NCBI GenBank assembly: GCA_031425695.1
Contig: JANPJV010000107.1
Span: 1 to 27,856, forward strand
Length of the DNA stretch: 27,856 bases
Direction of reading: 5' to 3'
From: JANPJV01 sp031425695
GTDB lineage: Bacteria > Pseudomonadota > Gammaproteobacteria > Xanthomonadales > SZUA-5
The notes beneath the pieces are model-generated. The model had not been told where the DNA came from and did no database searches. It saw only the letters and a list, made by a program, of their open reading frames with translations. Position 1 is the first letter of the stretch; each line of letters opens with the position of its first letter. The position numbers were made by a program, and so were the translations under genes. This document shows positions 14,582 to 22,756 of this stretch, in pieces.

Positions 14582-15034
14582 ATGAGTGTTTCCCGTTATT
14601 CCGCCTGGAATGCGCCGGTGCAGTCGCCGGGTGAGCTGCGCGAACTGATGGAAAAGTTTTTCGGTGGCGACGATGGTGACCAGTCGAATGTGGTGACCAG
14701 TCAGTGGGCGCCGCGGGTCGATATCCGCGAGGAGCCCGCGCGTTTCGTCATCCAGGCCGACGTGCCGGGCGTCGATCCGAACGAGATCGAAATCAACATG
14801 GAAAAAGGCATCCTGTCGATCAAGGGTGAGCGTCGGATCGAAGCCAAGGAGCAGTCGGAAAAATTCACGCGCGTGGAGCGCCAGCATGGCATGTTCTATC
14901 GCCGCTTCGCCCTGCCCGACAGCGCTGATCCGGAGAACATCTCGGCCAGCGGCAAGCACGGCGTGCTCGAGATCGTCATCCCGAAGCGTCCGCAGACGAC
15001 GCCACGGCGGATCTCGATCCAGCAGGCTCAGTAA
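14582..15034 (+). CDS. hsp20: Small heat-shock protein, Hsp20/alpha-crystallin family
   Basis: The 150-residue product has an alpha-crystallin domain (about 42-135: PRVDIREEPARFVIQADVPG, GILSIKGERR, FYRRFALPDSADPENISA, GVLEIVIPK) and a C-terminal ISI motif for oligomer assembly. It holds unfolding proteins in a refoldable state. GGAGG is 7 bases before the ATG at 14582. A sigma-32 promoter match lies upstream, and a CbpA-type co-chaperone gene follows. Confidence 0.95.
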   Translation: MSVSRYSAWNAPVQSPGELRELMEKFFGGDDGDQSNVVTSQWAPRVDIREEPARFVIQADVPGVDPNEIEINMEKGILSIKGERRIEAKEQSEKFTRVERQHGMFYRRFALPDSADPENISASGKHGVLEIVIPKRPQTTPRRISIQQAQ

Positions 15035-15035
15035 C

Positions 15036-15184
15036 AGCAAAAGCATTTCTATCCGCAGGTTTCGCCGATTTACGCAGATTAGGAGTGATGGATGGTCAGG
15101 TGCGCGGGCCTGGCAACCTCAATCCGGGTAGCCTCGAACCAATCTGCGTAATCGGCGTAATCTGCGGAAAGATGCTCTGCTTTT
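15036..15184. repeat. Inverted repeat of the CGCAGATTACGCCGATTACGC type
   Basis: Arms at about 15036-15083 and 15139-15184 are imperfect complements sharing CCGCAGATTACGCCGATTAC-like sequence, with AGCATTTCT/GATGCTCT at the outer ends. It fills the gap between hsp20 and cbpA. The right arm ends in a T-run (15181-15186), so the outer stem plus T-run could also end transcription of hsp20 or weaken read-through. The following 70 bases before cbpA show no clear promoter. Confidence 0.75.
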
Positions 15185-15254
15185 TTGATATTTCACACGC
15201 CAGGATCGTGGCTGGCTGTCTACTCCGCGTACTACTTTTCAGCATTGGCGCTAG

Positions 15255-16166
15255 ATGAAATTCAAGGACTACTACGAGCTCCTCGGCGTGAAACCGGATG
15301 CGACGGCCGACCAGATCAAGTCGTCCTATCGCAAGCTCGCGCGTAAATATCACCCGGACGTGAGCAAGGAAAAGAACGCCGAGGATCGCTTCAAGGATCT
15401 CAATGAGGCCTTCGAGGCCTTGCGCGATCCCAAGCGACGAGCGGCCTATGACCAGATGCGTGCCGGCGGATTCCGTGCGGGCGACGAGGTGCGCTCTCCG
15501 CACGGTCAGCCCGGCGGTTTCGAGTTCGACATGGGTGACGTCGGTGGCGGCCAGTTCAGTGATTTCTTCGAATCGCTGTTCGGGCGTGGGCGTGCCGGCG
15601 GCGCGGGCGCCGGGCCCGGTGCGCGCCATCGTCAGCGCCAAGCGCCTCCGGTCGCGCGCGCGGAGATGGAGATCGATCTCGAGACCGCCTTCGCCGGTGG
15701 CAAGCAACGGGTGATCCTGCCTGGCCCGAACGGCGAGCGCACGCTCGAAATCAAGATCCCGCAGGGTATCCAGTCCGGCCAGACCATTCGCCTGTCCGGG
15801 CAAGGCAATCCTGACCACGATGGCACACCCGGTGACCTTCTGCTGCAGATCAAGGTGCGTGTCCATCCGCGCTACGCGCTCGACGGGCGGGATGTCACCG
15901 TTCAGTTGCCGATCACCCCGTGGGAAGCTGCGCTGGGCGGTCGCGTGCCAGTGCCGACGCTCGCCGGCGAAGTTGGCCTAGCCGTTCCAGCCGGATCACA
16001 GAGCGGCAAGAAAATGCGCCTCAAGGGCCGTGGCCTTCCCGGCCCGACGCCGGGCGATCAGTTCGTGGTGCTGCAGATCCATACGCCGGCGGCCGGCAGC
16101 GACGAGGAGCGTGCACTGTATGAGCGCATGCGCGCTGGCTTCGAGGGGTTTGACCCGCGCAAGTGA
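15255..16166 (+). CDS. cbpA: DnaJ-class co-chaperone CbpA (curved-DNA-binding type)
   Basis: The 303-residue product has an N-terminal J domain (about 1-70) with HPD in RKYHPDVSKE, which stimulates DnaK ATPase. A Gly/Phe-rich linker follows (about 72-130), then the two-barrel substrate-binding C-terminal domain (MEIDLETAFAGGKQRV, IPQGIQSGQTIRLSGQG, LLLQIKVRVHPRY, LPITPWEAALGG, KKMRLKGRGLPG). There is no CxxCxGxG zinc-finger, which separates it from DnaJ and points to CbpA. Its modulator cbpM is not seen next to it. It lies downstream of hsp20 and probably has a stress role with it. Confidence 0.9.
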   Translation: MKFKDYYELLGVKPDATADQIKSSYRKLARKYHPDVSKEKNAEDRFKDLNEAFEALRDPKRRAAYDQMRAGGFRAGDEVRSPHGQPGGFEFDMGDVGGGQFSDFFESLFGRGRAGGAGAGPGARHRQRQAPPVARAEMEIDLETAFAGGKQRVILPGPNGERTLEIKIPQGIQSGQTIRLSGQGNPDHDGTPGDLLLQIKVRVHPRYALDGRDVTVQLPITPWEAALGGRVPVPTLAGEVGLAVPAGSQSGKKMRLKGRGLPGPTPGDQFVVLQIHTPAAGSDEERALYERMRAGFEGFDPRK

Positions 16167-16178
16167 GGGGATGCCCTC

Positions 16179-16264
16179 GTCGGTCCGGACCTTGTCCGGA
16201 CGCTTTTCAAGCTCCGGAACAAAGAGCCTCCGGACAAGATCCGGACCCACAGGTCCGGATCCAC
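16179..16264. repeat. GTCCGGAC inverted pair with extra half-arm
   Basis: The left arm CGTCGGTCCGGAC (16179) and right arm TCCGGACAAGATCCGGACCC (16229-16248) form the repeat, followed by an extra partial arm AGGTCCGGATCCAC (16251-16264). It lies between the convergent cbpA and pilH genes. Some positions (CGGTCCGG for GGGTCCGG, GATCC for GGTCC) diverge from other copies. Confidence 0.8.
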
Positions 16265-16277
16265 ATGGACGCTTGAC

Positions 16278-16649
16278 TTAGCGCCCGTGCGGCAGGTGAT
16301 CGTTGATGGCGCGCGTGAGCTGCGCCTCGTTGACCGGCTTGGTGATGTAGCCCTTGGCGCCCTGGCGCAGGCCCCAGACGCGGTCGGTTTCCTGATCCTT
16401 GGTGGTCACCAGGATCACCGGGATATGGCTCGTGGTCTTCTCGCGCGCAATCGTGCGCGTGGCCTGGAAGCCGTTGAGATTGGGCATCACCACGTCCATC
16501 AGGATCAGGTCCGGGATGTGCTGCTTGGCCATGTCCACGCCCTGCTGGCCATCCTCGGCCGTAATGACCTCGTGGCCCAGGCTTTCCACGATGCGCTTGA
16601 GCACCAGAAGCTGCGACGGCGAGTCGTCGACGATCAATACCCGGGCCAT
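16278..16649 (-). CDS. pilH: Single-domain response regulator, PilH-like
   Basis: The 123-residue product is only a CheY-like receiver: acidic pair D8/D9 in VLIVDDSPSQ, phospho-acceptor D52 in LILMDVVMPNLNGF and K104 in YITKPVNEAQ. The pattern VVMPNLNGFQATRTI and TTKDQETDRVWGLRQGAKGY is characteristic of PilH, which tunes type IV pilus twitching with PilG and ChpA. None of the other pil/chp genes is in the window, so the assignment rests on sequence alone. GAGGT is 5 bases before the ATG. Confidence 0.82.
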   Translation of the reverse strand: MARVLIVDDSPSQLLVLKRIVESLGHEVITAEDGQQGVDMAKQHIPDLILMDVVMPNLNGFQATRTIAREKTTSHIPVILVTTKDQETDRVWGLRQGAKGYITKPVNEAQLTRAINDHLPHGR

Positions 16650-16723
16650 GGCTACCTCGTTCTTGAAACTTGAGTTCAGTGCCCGATTCTACGCACAGGC
16701 ACTCGTCCGCAGACAAGCCCATA

Positions 16724-17743
16724 TTACGCAGCAGCGGGCTCGCTGTCGCGAGCGCCGATGCGCACGACGGTGCGTCCGAACGCGCCGCCCGCCATCAGGT
16801 TGTCGAATGCCGCCGGCAAGCCTTCGAGATTGATTTCGCCGGTGATGATTTTTTCCAAATGACGCGGCCGCCATTCCTGCGCGAGCCGTTGCCAGATGTC
16901 CGCGCGCATCGCGTACGGCGTGGCCGACGAGTTGATGCCGAGCAGGCTGATTCCGCGAATGATGAAGGGCATTACCGTGGTGTGGACATCGGTGCCGCCA
17001 GCCAGGCCGCAGCTCGCGATCGCTCCCCATGGATGGATCATGCGGGTGAGGCCCGAGAGGATGTCACCGCCGACGTTGTCGACCGCGCCGGCCCAGGTCG
17101 CCGTCTCCAGCGGGCGCTGGCCGAGATAAAGCCCTTCGCGCGAGATGCACTGGCGCGCGCCGATCGCGATCAGTGCGTCGAATTTGTCGGTCTTGCCCGT
17201 GATCGCATGCACTTCGTAGCCGGCACGCGTAAAGATGTCGATTGCCAGAGTGCCGACGCCACCGGTCGCGCCCGTCACCACGATCGGCCCCATCTCCGGC
17301 TTCTGGCCGATTGCCTGCATGCGCAGCAGGCACAGCGCCGCGGTGAAGCCTGCGGTGCCAATGCCCATCGCATCGCGCAGGCTCAAGGTCGCGGGCAGCG
17401 GCACCGTCCAGTCCGCCTGCACGCGCTGGTACTCGCTGTAGCCGCCATCGCGCGTCTCGGACAACCCGGAGCCGGTCACCAACACCGCATCGCCTTCATG
17501 GAAGCGGGGATCGCGTGATTCGGCCACGTGGCCGGCCAGGTCGATGCCGCCGATCAACGGAAACTGGCGCAGGATCTTGCCGCGCCCGGTGCCCGCCAGC
17601 GCGTCCTTGTAGTTCACGCCCGACCAGTCGACCTTGACCGTGATCTCGCCTTCGTTGAGATCGGCCAGGCGCAGCTTTTCGATGGCGGCGCGGTGCGGGT
17701 GGCCGTGAATGCGAAAGGCGTCGAAACGCTCAGGGTAGGACAT
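16724..17743 (-). CDS. acuI: Zinc-independent medium-chain reductase, AcuI/YhdH family
   Basis: The 339-residue product belongs to the acryloyl-CoA reductase/quinone-oxidoreductase-like branch of medium-chain dehydrogenases. Motifs: VDWSGVNYKDALAGTGRGKI, PLIGGIDLAGHV, GDAVLVTGSGLSETRDGGY, GTAGFTAALCL, and NADPH-binding VVTGATGGVGTLAIDIF. It lacks the cysteine cluster for zinc. The likely reaction is NADPH-dependent reduction of an enoyl-CoA such as acryloyl-CoA; the true substrate cannot be told from the sequence. AAGGAAG precedes the ATG at 17743. It stands 74 bases from pilH, and both may share a transcript. Confidence 0.85.
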   Translation of the reverse strand: MSYPERFDAFRIHGHPHRAAIEKLRLADLNEGEITVKVDWSGVNYKDALAGTGRGKILRQFPLIGGIDLAGHVAESRDPRFHEGDAVLVTGSGLSETRDGGYSEYQRVQADWTVPLPATLSLRDAMGIGTAGFTAALCLLRMQAIGQKPEMGPIVVTGATGGVGTLAIDIFTRAGYEVHAITGKTDKFDALIAIGARQCISREGLYLGQRPLETATWAGAVDNVGGDILSGLTRMIHPWGAIASCGLAGGTDVHTTVMPFIIRGISLLGINSSATPYAMRADIWQRLAQEWRPRHLEKIITGEINLEGLPAAFDNLMAGGAFGRTVVRIGARDSEPAAA

Positions 17744-17847
17744 CGACAGCTTCCTTGCGCGAATGCCGCGCCTTACCGGTAAACGCCGCAGTCTAGCCCG
17801 CTATGCTCACAGGCGGCGACTATGCGGCGCGAGCGGAGGAGATCACG

Positions 17848-18810
17848 ATGATCGAGGATCGTTATTTCATCGAACCGGCGGTGTGGTCGGTGGACGAGGC
17901 CAACCTGCGCGCGGTGCGCACCCAGGTCTTCATCGTCGAGCAGAAAGTGCCCGAGGCGGATGAGTGGGACGACGACGATATGCTGGCCGACCACGCGCTG
18001 GCGCGCACCCGCGAAGGCCAGGCGATCGGCACTGGCCGGCTCACGCCCGACGGCCGCATCGGGCGCATGGCAGTCCTTGCCGACTGGCGCTCGCAGGGCG
18101 TAGGTGCGGGGCTCCTGCGACACCTGATCGAACGCGCGCGCGAACACGGATTGCGCCGCCTGCAACTGCATTCGCAGAAGCACGCCATTCCCTTTTATGC
18201 GTCCTTCGGATTCGTCGCACACGGTGAAGAATTCATCGAGTGCGATATCGTCCACCAGGCCATGACGCTCGAGCTGCCTGCCCCCGAACCGGCGCCGCTC
18301 GTCCGCAGCAGCCTGATCGGCGCCAGCTTGCTGTCGAAACGCTTGACGTCCGAGCGCGCCGGGGAACTGCGCGATGTCACACTCGAGCTGATCCAGAGCG
18401 CGCGACATGAGCTCTGTATCTACACCCGCGACCTGGAACCGCCGCTCTACGACGAGCACGCCCTGATCGAAGCGATCCGGCATGTCGCACTCTCCGGCCG
18501 CCGCGCCAGCGTCCGCATCCTGGTCCAGGACACCACCCGCGCCCTGCGCGACGGCCACCGCCTGCTCGACCTCTCGCAGCGCCTGTCCAGCATCGTCCAC
18601 ATGCGGCGTCCCGGCTTCGATGACCAGCAATATGCAGGCGCGTTCCTGCTCACCGACAGCGGCGGCTATTTCTTCCGAACCTTCGGCGACCGCTTCGAAG
18701 GCGAAGGCGATCTCTACTACCCGCCGCGCCGCGACGAGCTCAAGCGCTATTTCGACGAAGTCTGGGAACGCGCCGAGCAACCGCAGGAGCTGCGGCGGCT
18801 GAGCCTCTGA
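17848..18810 (+). CDS. GNAT acetyltransferase with extra C-terminal domain
   Basis: The 320-residue product has two parts. The N-terminal ~150 residues are a GNAT domain of the ElaA type (VDEANLRAVRTQVFIVEQ, acetyl-CoA loop RMAVLADWRSQGVGAGLL, QKHAIPFYASFGFVAHGEEF). The C-terminal ~165 residues (from about SSLIGASLLSKRL) contain RHELCIYTRDLEPPLYDEH and ASVRILVQDTT, and have an HKD/phospholipase-D-like feel without an intact HxK motif. I do not know the acetylated target. GGAGGAG is 6 bases before ATG 17848, which is why I prefer it to the ATG at 17803. The gene is divergent from the reductase gene and 129 bases before the FG-GAP gene. Confidence 0.8.
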   Translation: MIEDRYFIEPAVWSVDEANLRAVRTQVFIVEQKVPEADEWDDDDMLADHALARTREGQAIGTGRLTPDGRIGRMAVLADWRSQGVGAGLLRHLIERAREHGLRRLQLHSQKHAIPFYASFGFVAHGEEFIECDIVHQAMTLELPAPEPAPLVRSSLIGASLLSKRLTSERAGELRDVTLELIQSARHELCIYTRDLEPPLYDEHALIEAIRHVALSGRRASVRILVQDTTRALRDGHRLLDLSQRLSSIVHMRRPGFDDQQYAGAFLLTDSGGYFFRTFGDRFEGEGDLYYPPRRDELKRYFDEVWERAEQPQELRRLSL

Positions 18811-18939
18811 GACCGCGGCGGCCATCCCATGAACACGGGATGCGACGCCGGCCAGGCATCCGGAGACTGATCCCAAGCAAAGGCACGGGGCCGCCATGGT
18901 GGCAGGCGTCGCAGCCTTCGCTTTGATCAGGGGACTGCC
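18811..18939 (+). promoter_or_regulatory. Structured 5' leader, candidate GEMM-like riboswitch
   Basis: The main stem is a perfect 9-pair helix, TGCGACGCC (18841-18849) with GGCGTCGCA (18905-18913). Inside it are hairpin GCC..GGC (18851-18853/18882-18884) with inner pairs around CGGAGACT, and hairpin GCCGC-CATG-GTGGC (18890-18903). Segment GCAAAGGCACGGGG (18877-18890) recalls GCAAAGCCACGGG of c-di-GMP-I (GEMM) riboswitches, with the paired bases swapped (5' GCC to 3' GGC). Alternative pairings exist: GGCGGCC (18817-18823) with GGCCGCC (18889-18895), and CTGATC (18867-18872) with GATCAG (18925-18930) beside the AGGGGA ribosome-binding site. An upstream hairpin CATCCC/GGGATG (18823-18842) overlaps the main stem. 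Ligand and family are not proven. Confidence 0.42.
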
Positions 18940-21900
18940 ATGTTTCATACGAGCACACTGCGCGCCTTGTTGGCGTGCGGCCTGGCCGGTTGCGCGCCGC
19001 TGGCGCAGGCCAGTTTGTCGACGCTGCTTCCAGATGCTTCTTTGGGTTTGCTTGCCACCAACGCACAGTCTGGCTACAGCGTCGCGAACGCTGGCGACCT
19101 CAACGGCGACGGTTTCCAGGACAGCGCCATCGGCCTTTACGGCTATGCCAACGGCGAAGCCAACGAAGGCGCCGTCTGGATCTATTTTGGTTCGGCGAGT
19201 GGCGTGGATAACGTCGTCGACGCGGTGCTCGAGATCAACCAGGTGGACGCGCGTTTCGGCGCGGCCGTTGCCGGCGCCGGCGATGTCAACGGCGATGGCT
19301 TCGATGACCTGGTCGTCGGCGCCCCGTTCTTCGACGGCGCCAATACCAACGAAGGCCGTGGGTTCGTCTATTTCGGCGGCGCCGGCGCCTTCAACACGAC
19401 GCCCGACGCCAACCTGATCCTGTCCCAGGGCAGCGCGTTTTTCGGCGTCAGCGTAGCCGGCGCAGGCGACGTCAACGGGGATGGCTACGCCGATGTCCTG
19501 GTCGGCTCGAACGGCTATGACGGCGCGGCGACCAATACCGGTGCCGCCCTGCTCTACTTCGGTGGCCCGGGCACCTTCAACGCGGTGGCGGACGCCCAGC
19601 TCGAGTCGGCCAATCCCGGCGTGCGCTTCGGCAGCGCCGTCGCCGGCGCCGGGGATGTCAACGGCGATGGTTTTGCCGACATCCTCGTCGGCTCGCCTTT
19701 CTACGCCAACGGACAGACCGACGAAGGCGCCGCCTTCCTGTATTTCGGCGGTGCCGGTGCCTTCAACGTCGGGACCGATGCGCACTTCGAAGCCAACCAG
19801 GCGGCCGCAGAATTCGGCACGTCGGTCGCCGGGGCAGGCGACCTCAATGGCGACGGTTTCAGCGACGTCATCGTCGGCGCCGCACGCTTCGACAACGGCC
19901 AGGTGGACGAGGGCGCGGGCTTCGTCTTTTTCGGCGGCAGCACCGTCAACAGCGTGGTCGATGCGAGTTTTGAGAACAACCAGGCGGGCAGCGCTGCGGG
20001 TACTGCGGTGGCGCCAGTCGGGGACATCAATGCCGACGGCTACGCGGACCTTGCAGTCGGCGCCCCACTCTACGATGGCAGCAATGCCGACTCCGGTCGC
20101 GTCGCGATCCACCTCGGCTCGGCCACCGGACCGCAACCGATACCGTATCGCCAGTTCGATCTGGGCGTGGCCGCACCCGCACGGTTGGCCTTTGCGCTCA
20201 GCAGTGGCGATTTCAACGGTGACGGCTTCAGCGACCTTATCGTCGGTGCGCCAGATTTCACCGCGACACACACGAACCAGGGGCGGGCCGTCATCTATCA
20301 CGGCGGCAGCGTGACCGACGACGGCGTAGTCGATGGTCGCGCCAACTCGGGACAAGCCAGCGGCCAGCTCGGCCATAGCGTCGCGACCGGCGACGTCAAT
20401 GGCGATGGCTTCGCGGACTTGGTGAGCGGCGCCTTTGGCTTCGACGGCGGCAACATCAATATCGGCCGGGTCTCGGTGTTCTTCGGTGGCGCCGGTGGCT
20501 TCAACACCACGGCCGATGCGCAGATCGATGGCGTGCAGGCGGATATGCGTCTCGGCGCGAGCGTTGCTGTGGGCGACGTCAACGGCGACGGCTACGGCGA
20601 CGTGATTGCCGGCGCTCCCGACTACAGCAACGGCAGCGTGCTCGAGGGCGCAGCGCTCATCTATTTCGGCGGGCCGGGCGCCTTCAACACGCAGTTCGAC
20701 GCGCTGCTCGAAATCAACCAGGCGCTGGCCTCATTCGGAGCCAGCGTCGCCTATGCGGGCGACGTCAATGGCGATGGCCTCGGCGACGTGCTGGTCGGCG
20801 CTCCGAACCACGACAACCCACTCGCGGACGAGGGTACGATCTACTTGTACTTCGGTAGTTTCGGGGGCTTCAATGTCGCCCACGACGCGAGCATGAGCGG
20901 CGGTCAGGCCAGCGCATTCCTGGGCTGGGATGTCAGCGGCGCGGGCGACCTTAATGGCGACGGCTTCGCCGACATCGCGGCAGGCGGCATCGGCTACGAC
21001 GTGGCGGGGAATACCAATGCCGGGTACGCACGCGTGTTCTTCGGCAGCGCCATGTTCAATACGGTCGTCGACGCACAGCTCGATGGCACCCAGGGCGACG
21101 GCCGCTTCGGCAGCGCCGTTGCGGGCGCCGGCGACATCGATGGCGATGGCTTTTCCGACCTGATCGTCGGTGCCTACGAGTTCGATAACGGCCAGCTCGA
21201 CGAGGGCCGGGCGTACCTCTATCGAGGCGGCGCCGGTGCGTTTTCGACGGTTGCGCACGCCACGCTGGAGGTCGACCAGATCGATTCGGGATTCGGCTCG
21301 GCGGTCGCCGGTGCCGGCGACGTCAATGGCGACGGCTTTGCCGACGTGCTGGTTGGCGCGCCCGAATACGACGTCACTGCCGCGAACAACGAGGGCGCTG
21401 CCTTCCTCTACCTCGGCGGCGCCGGCGCCTTCGGGACCACCCACGCGGTGCGCATGAGCATTGCGCAGGCGTCCACGCGCCAGGGCTTTGCCGTCGCGCT
21501 CGCCGATGTCAACGGCGACGGCTTCGCCGACCCGTTAATCGGCGCGCCCAGTCACGACGGCGGGGCGGCCGCCGACGAGGGCGCTGCATCGGTCTACTTG
21601 AGCAACGGCATTGGCAAGCCGGTGGGCACCGAACAGCTGACTCCGGTCGCTGCCACGCCGGTTGATCACTGGGGCATGTCACAGGATCCGGTTGGCTTCG
21701 CGTCGGCGATGAGCGTCTTCGCCGGACACTCGCGCGAGCGCGCCAAGCTGGAGCTGGAAGCGTGCCCGCCCGGCAGTGCCTTTGGCAGCCCCGGGTGCGC
21801 GCGCTTTGTCAGCGCGAACTGGACTGACACCAGTGCCAGCGTAAACGGTGCCGTCATTTCCAGCACCGCCACCGCACTCACCTTGCGACGCCTCTACCAC

Positions 21901-22059
21901 TGGCGTGCGCGCGCCCTGCTGGCGCCGTTTACCGTGACCCAGGCCAACATCACGGCGGCGCCGAACCCGCGCCATGGCCCATGGCGGCGCCTGCGCGGTA
22001 GCAGCGATGTTGCCGATGTGCGCATCCTCGAAGTCATGTTCCGCGACGGCTTCGAGTGA
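18940..22059 (+). CDS. Secreted FG-GAP repeat protein (integrin-alpha-like propeller)
   Basis: The 1039-residue product has a signal peptide (LLACGLAGCAPLAQA; a lipobox-like LAGC is also present). About 14 FG-GAP repeats of ~60 residues follow (roughly residues 30-890), each with a calcium loop like GDVNGDGFADVLVGAP. They should form two seven-bladed propellers or one long array. Loop variants: repeat 6 has DINADGYAD, repeat 12 DIDGDGFSD. A ~150-residue unique tail with one Cys pair (ACPPGS..GCARF) ends in MFRDGFE. Such proteins are exported and often bind surfaces or matrix components. AGGGGA precedes the ATG. The structured leader at 18811-18939 is in its 5' region, and a two-component pair follows it. 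The biological target is unknown. Confidence 0.88.
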   Translation: MFHTSTLRALLACGLAGCAPLAQASLSTLLPDASLGLLATNAQSGYSVANAGDLNGDGFQDSAIGLYGYANGEANEGAVWIYFGSASGVDNVVDAVLEINQVDARFGAAVAGAGDVNGDGFDDLVVGAPFFDGANTNEGRGFVYFGGAGAFNTTPDANLILSQGSAFFGVSVAGAGDVNGDGYADVLVGSNGYDGAATNTGAALLYFGGPGTFNAVADAQLESANPGVRFGSAVAGAGDVNGDGFADILVGSPFYANGQTDEGAAFLYFGGAGAFNVGTDAHFEANQAAAEFGTSVAGAGDLNGDGFSDVIVGAARFDNGQVDEGAGFVFFGGSTVNSVVDASFENNQAGSAAGTAVAPVGDINADGYADLAVGAPLYDGSNADSGRVAIHLGSATGPQPIPYRQFDLGVAAPARLAFALSSGDFNGDGFSDLIVGAPDFTATHTNQGRAVIYHGGSVTDDGVVDGRANSGQASGQLGHSVATGDVNGDGFADLVSGAFGFDGGNINIGRVSVFFGGAGGFNTTADAQIDGVQADMRLGASVAVGDVNGDGYGDVIAGAPDYSNGSVLEGAALIYFGGPGAFNTQFDALLEINQALASFGASVAYAGDVNGDGLGDVLVGAPNHDNPLADEGTIYLYFGSFGGFNVAHDASMSGGQASAFLGWDVSGAGDLNGDGFADIAAGGIGYDVAGNTNAGYARVFFGSAMFNTVVDAQLDGTQGDGRFGSAVAGAGDIDGDGFSDLIVGAYEFDNGQLDEGRAYLYRGGAGAFSTVAHATLEVDQIDSGFGSAVAGAGDVNGDGFADVLVGAPEYDVTAANNEGAAFLYLGGAGAFGTTHAVRMSIAQASTRQGFAVALADVNGDGFADPLIGAPSHDGGAAADEGAASVYLSNGIGKPVGTEQLTPVAATPVDHWGMSQDPVGFASAMSVFAGHSRERAKLELEACPPGSAFGSPGCARFVSANWTDTSASVNGAVISSTATALTLRRLYHWRARALLAPFTVTQANITAAPNPRHGPWRRLRGSSDVADVRILEVMFRDGFE

Positions 22060-22096
22060 TCGACCACGCGCTTGAACCTGGACTAAAGTGCAAGGC

Positions 22097-22756
22097 ATGG
22101 ACACGCCCATTCGTATCGCGATGGTGGAGGACAAACCGCTGCTGTGCGTGGGCGTGCGCCGGGTCGTCGAGGAGGTGGCGGGCTGGATCTGGGCGTGGGA
22201 GGCCGGCTCGGTGCGCACGGCCCGCGCGCAGTCCGGGCAGCGCTGCGACGTGCTGCTGCTCGATCTCGGGCTGCCCGATGGCAACGGGCTCGACCTGATC
22301 GAAGAGTTCTGCGCAGTGGGGACGCACGTGATCGTGTTCAGTGTGCTCGGTGACGAGCAGAGCGTGCTGGCGGCAATCGAGCGCGGTGCCGCCGGCTACC
22401 TGCTCAAGGACACCGCCGTCGAGGCGATGCTGCAGGCCATCCGCGAAGTGCTCGCGGGTGGCGCGCCGCTGACCCCGGCCGTCGCCGGCCACTTGCTGCG
22501 CCGGATGCGCCGCAGCGAGCAGGCGCCGACCGCTGATGCCGATAGTGGGCTCATGCACCTGACCCCGCGCGAGCGCGAAGTGCTGATGGCGCTCGCGCGC
22601 GGCTTCAGTTACGACGAAACTGCCGCCATGCTCGCGATCTCCAAGCACACGGTCGGGCACCACATAAAGCAGATCTACGCCAAGCTCGCGGTCACGTCAC
22701 GCTCGCAGGCAATCTTCGAAGCGGTCCAGGCGGGCTGGCTGAGGGATCAGGTGTAG
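22097..22756 (+). CDS. NarL/FixJ-type response regulator
   Basis: The 219-residue product has a receiver domain with E11/D12 (MVEDKPL), phospho-acceptor D56 in DVLLLDLGLPDG and lysine in GYLLKDT. A LuxR-type helix-turn-helix follows: LTPREREVLMALARGFSYDE, SKHTVGHHIKQIYAKL. The partner is the HisKA_3 kinase encoded just after it. I chose ATG 22097; a GTG at 22088 is possible. It lies 37 bases after the FG-GAP gene and may regulate it, but this is inference from position only. Its stop codon lies in the left arm of the repeat at 22750. Confidence 0.9.
   Translation: MDTPIRIAMVEDKPLLCVGVRRVVEEVAGWIWAWEAGSVRTARAQSGQRCDVLLLDLGLPDGNGLDLIEEFCAVGTHVIVFSVLGDEQSVLAAIERGAAGYLLKDTAVEAMLQAIREVLAGGAPLTPAVAGHLLRRMRRSEQAPTADADSGLMHLTPREREVLMALARGFSYDETAAMLAISKHTVGHHIKQIYAKLAVTSRSQAIFEAVQAGWLRDQV

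Noticed and set aside
18940..19011. Lipoprotein signal in the FG-GAP protein (LAGC)
   Set aside because: Possible, but the later AQA cleavage site fits equally well; left undecided and not called as lipoprotein.
17773..20376. An 867-codon open frame on the minus strand opposite the GNAT and FG-GAP genes
   Set aside because: It is a by-product of GC-biased codons and the repeated FG-GAP sequence; it has no family motif, and the plus-strand genes have clear domains and ribosome-binding sites.
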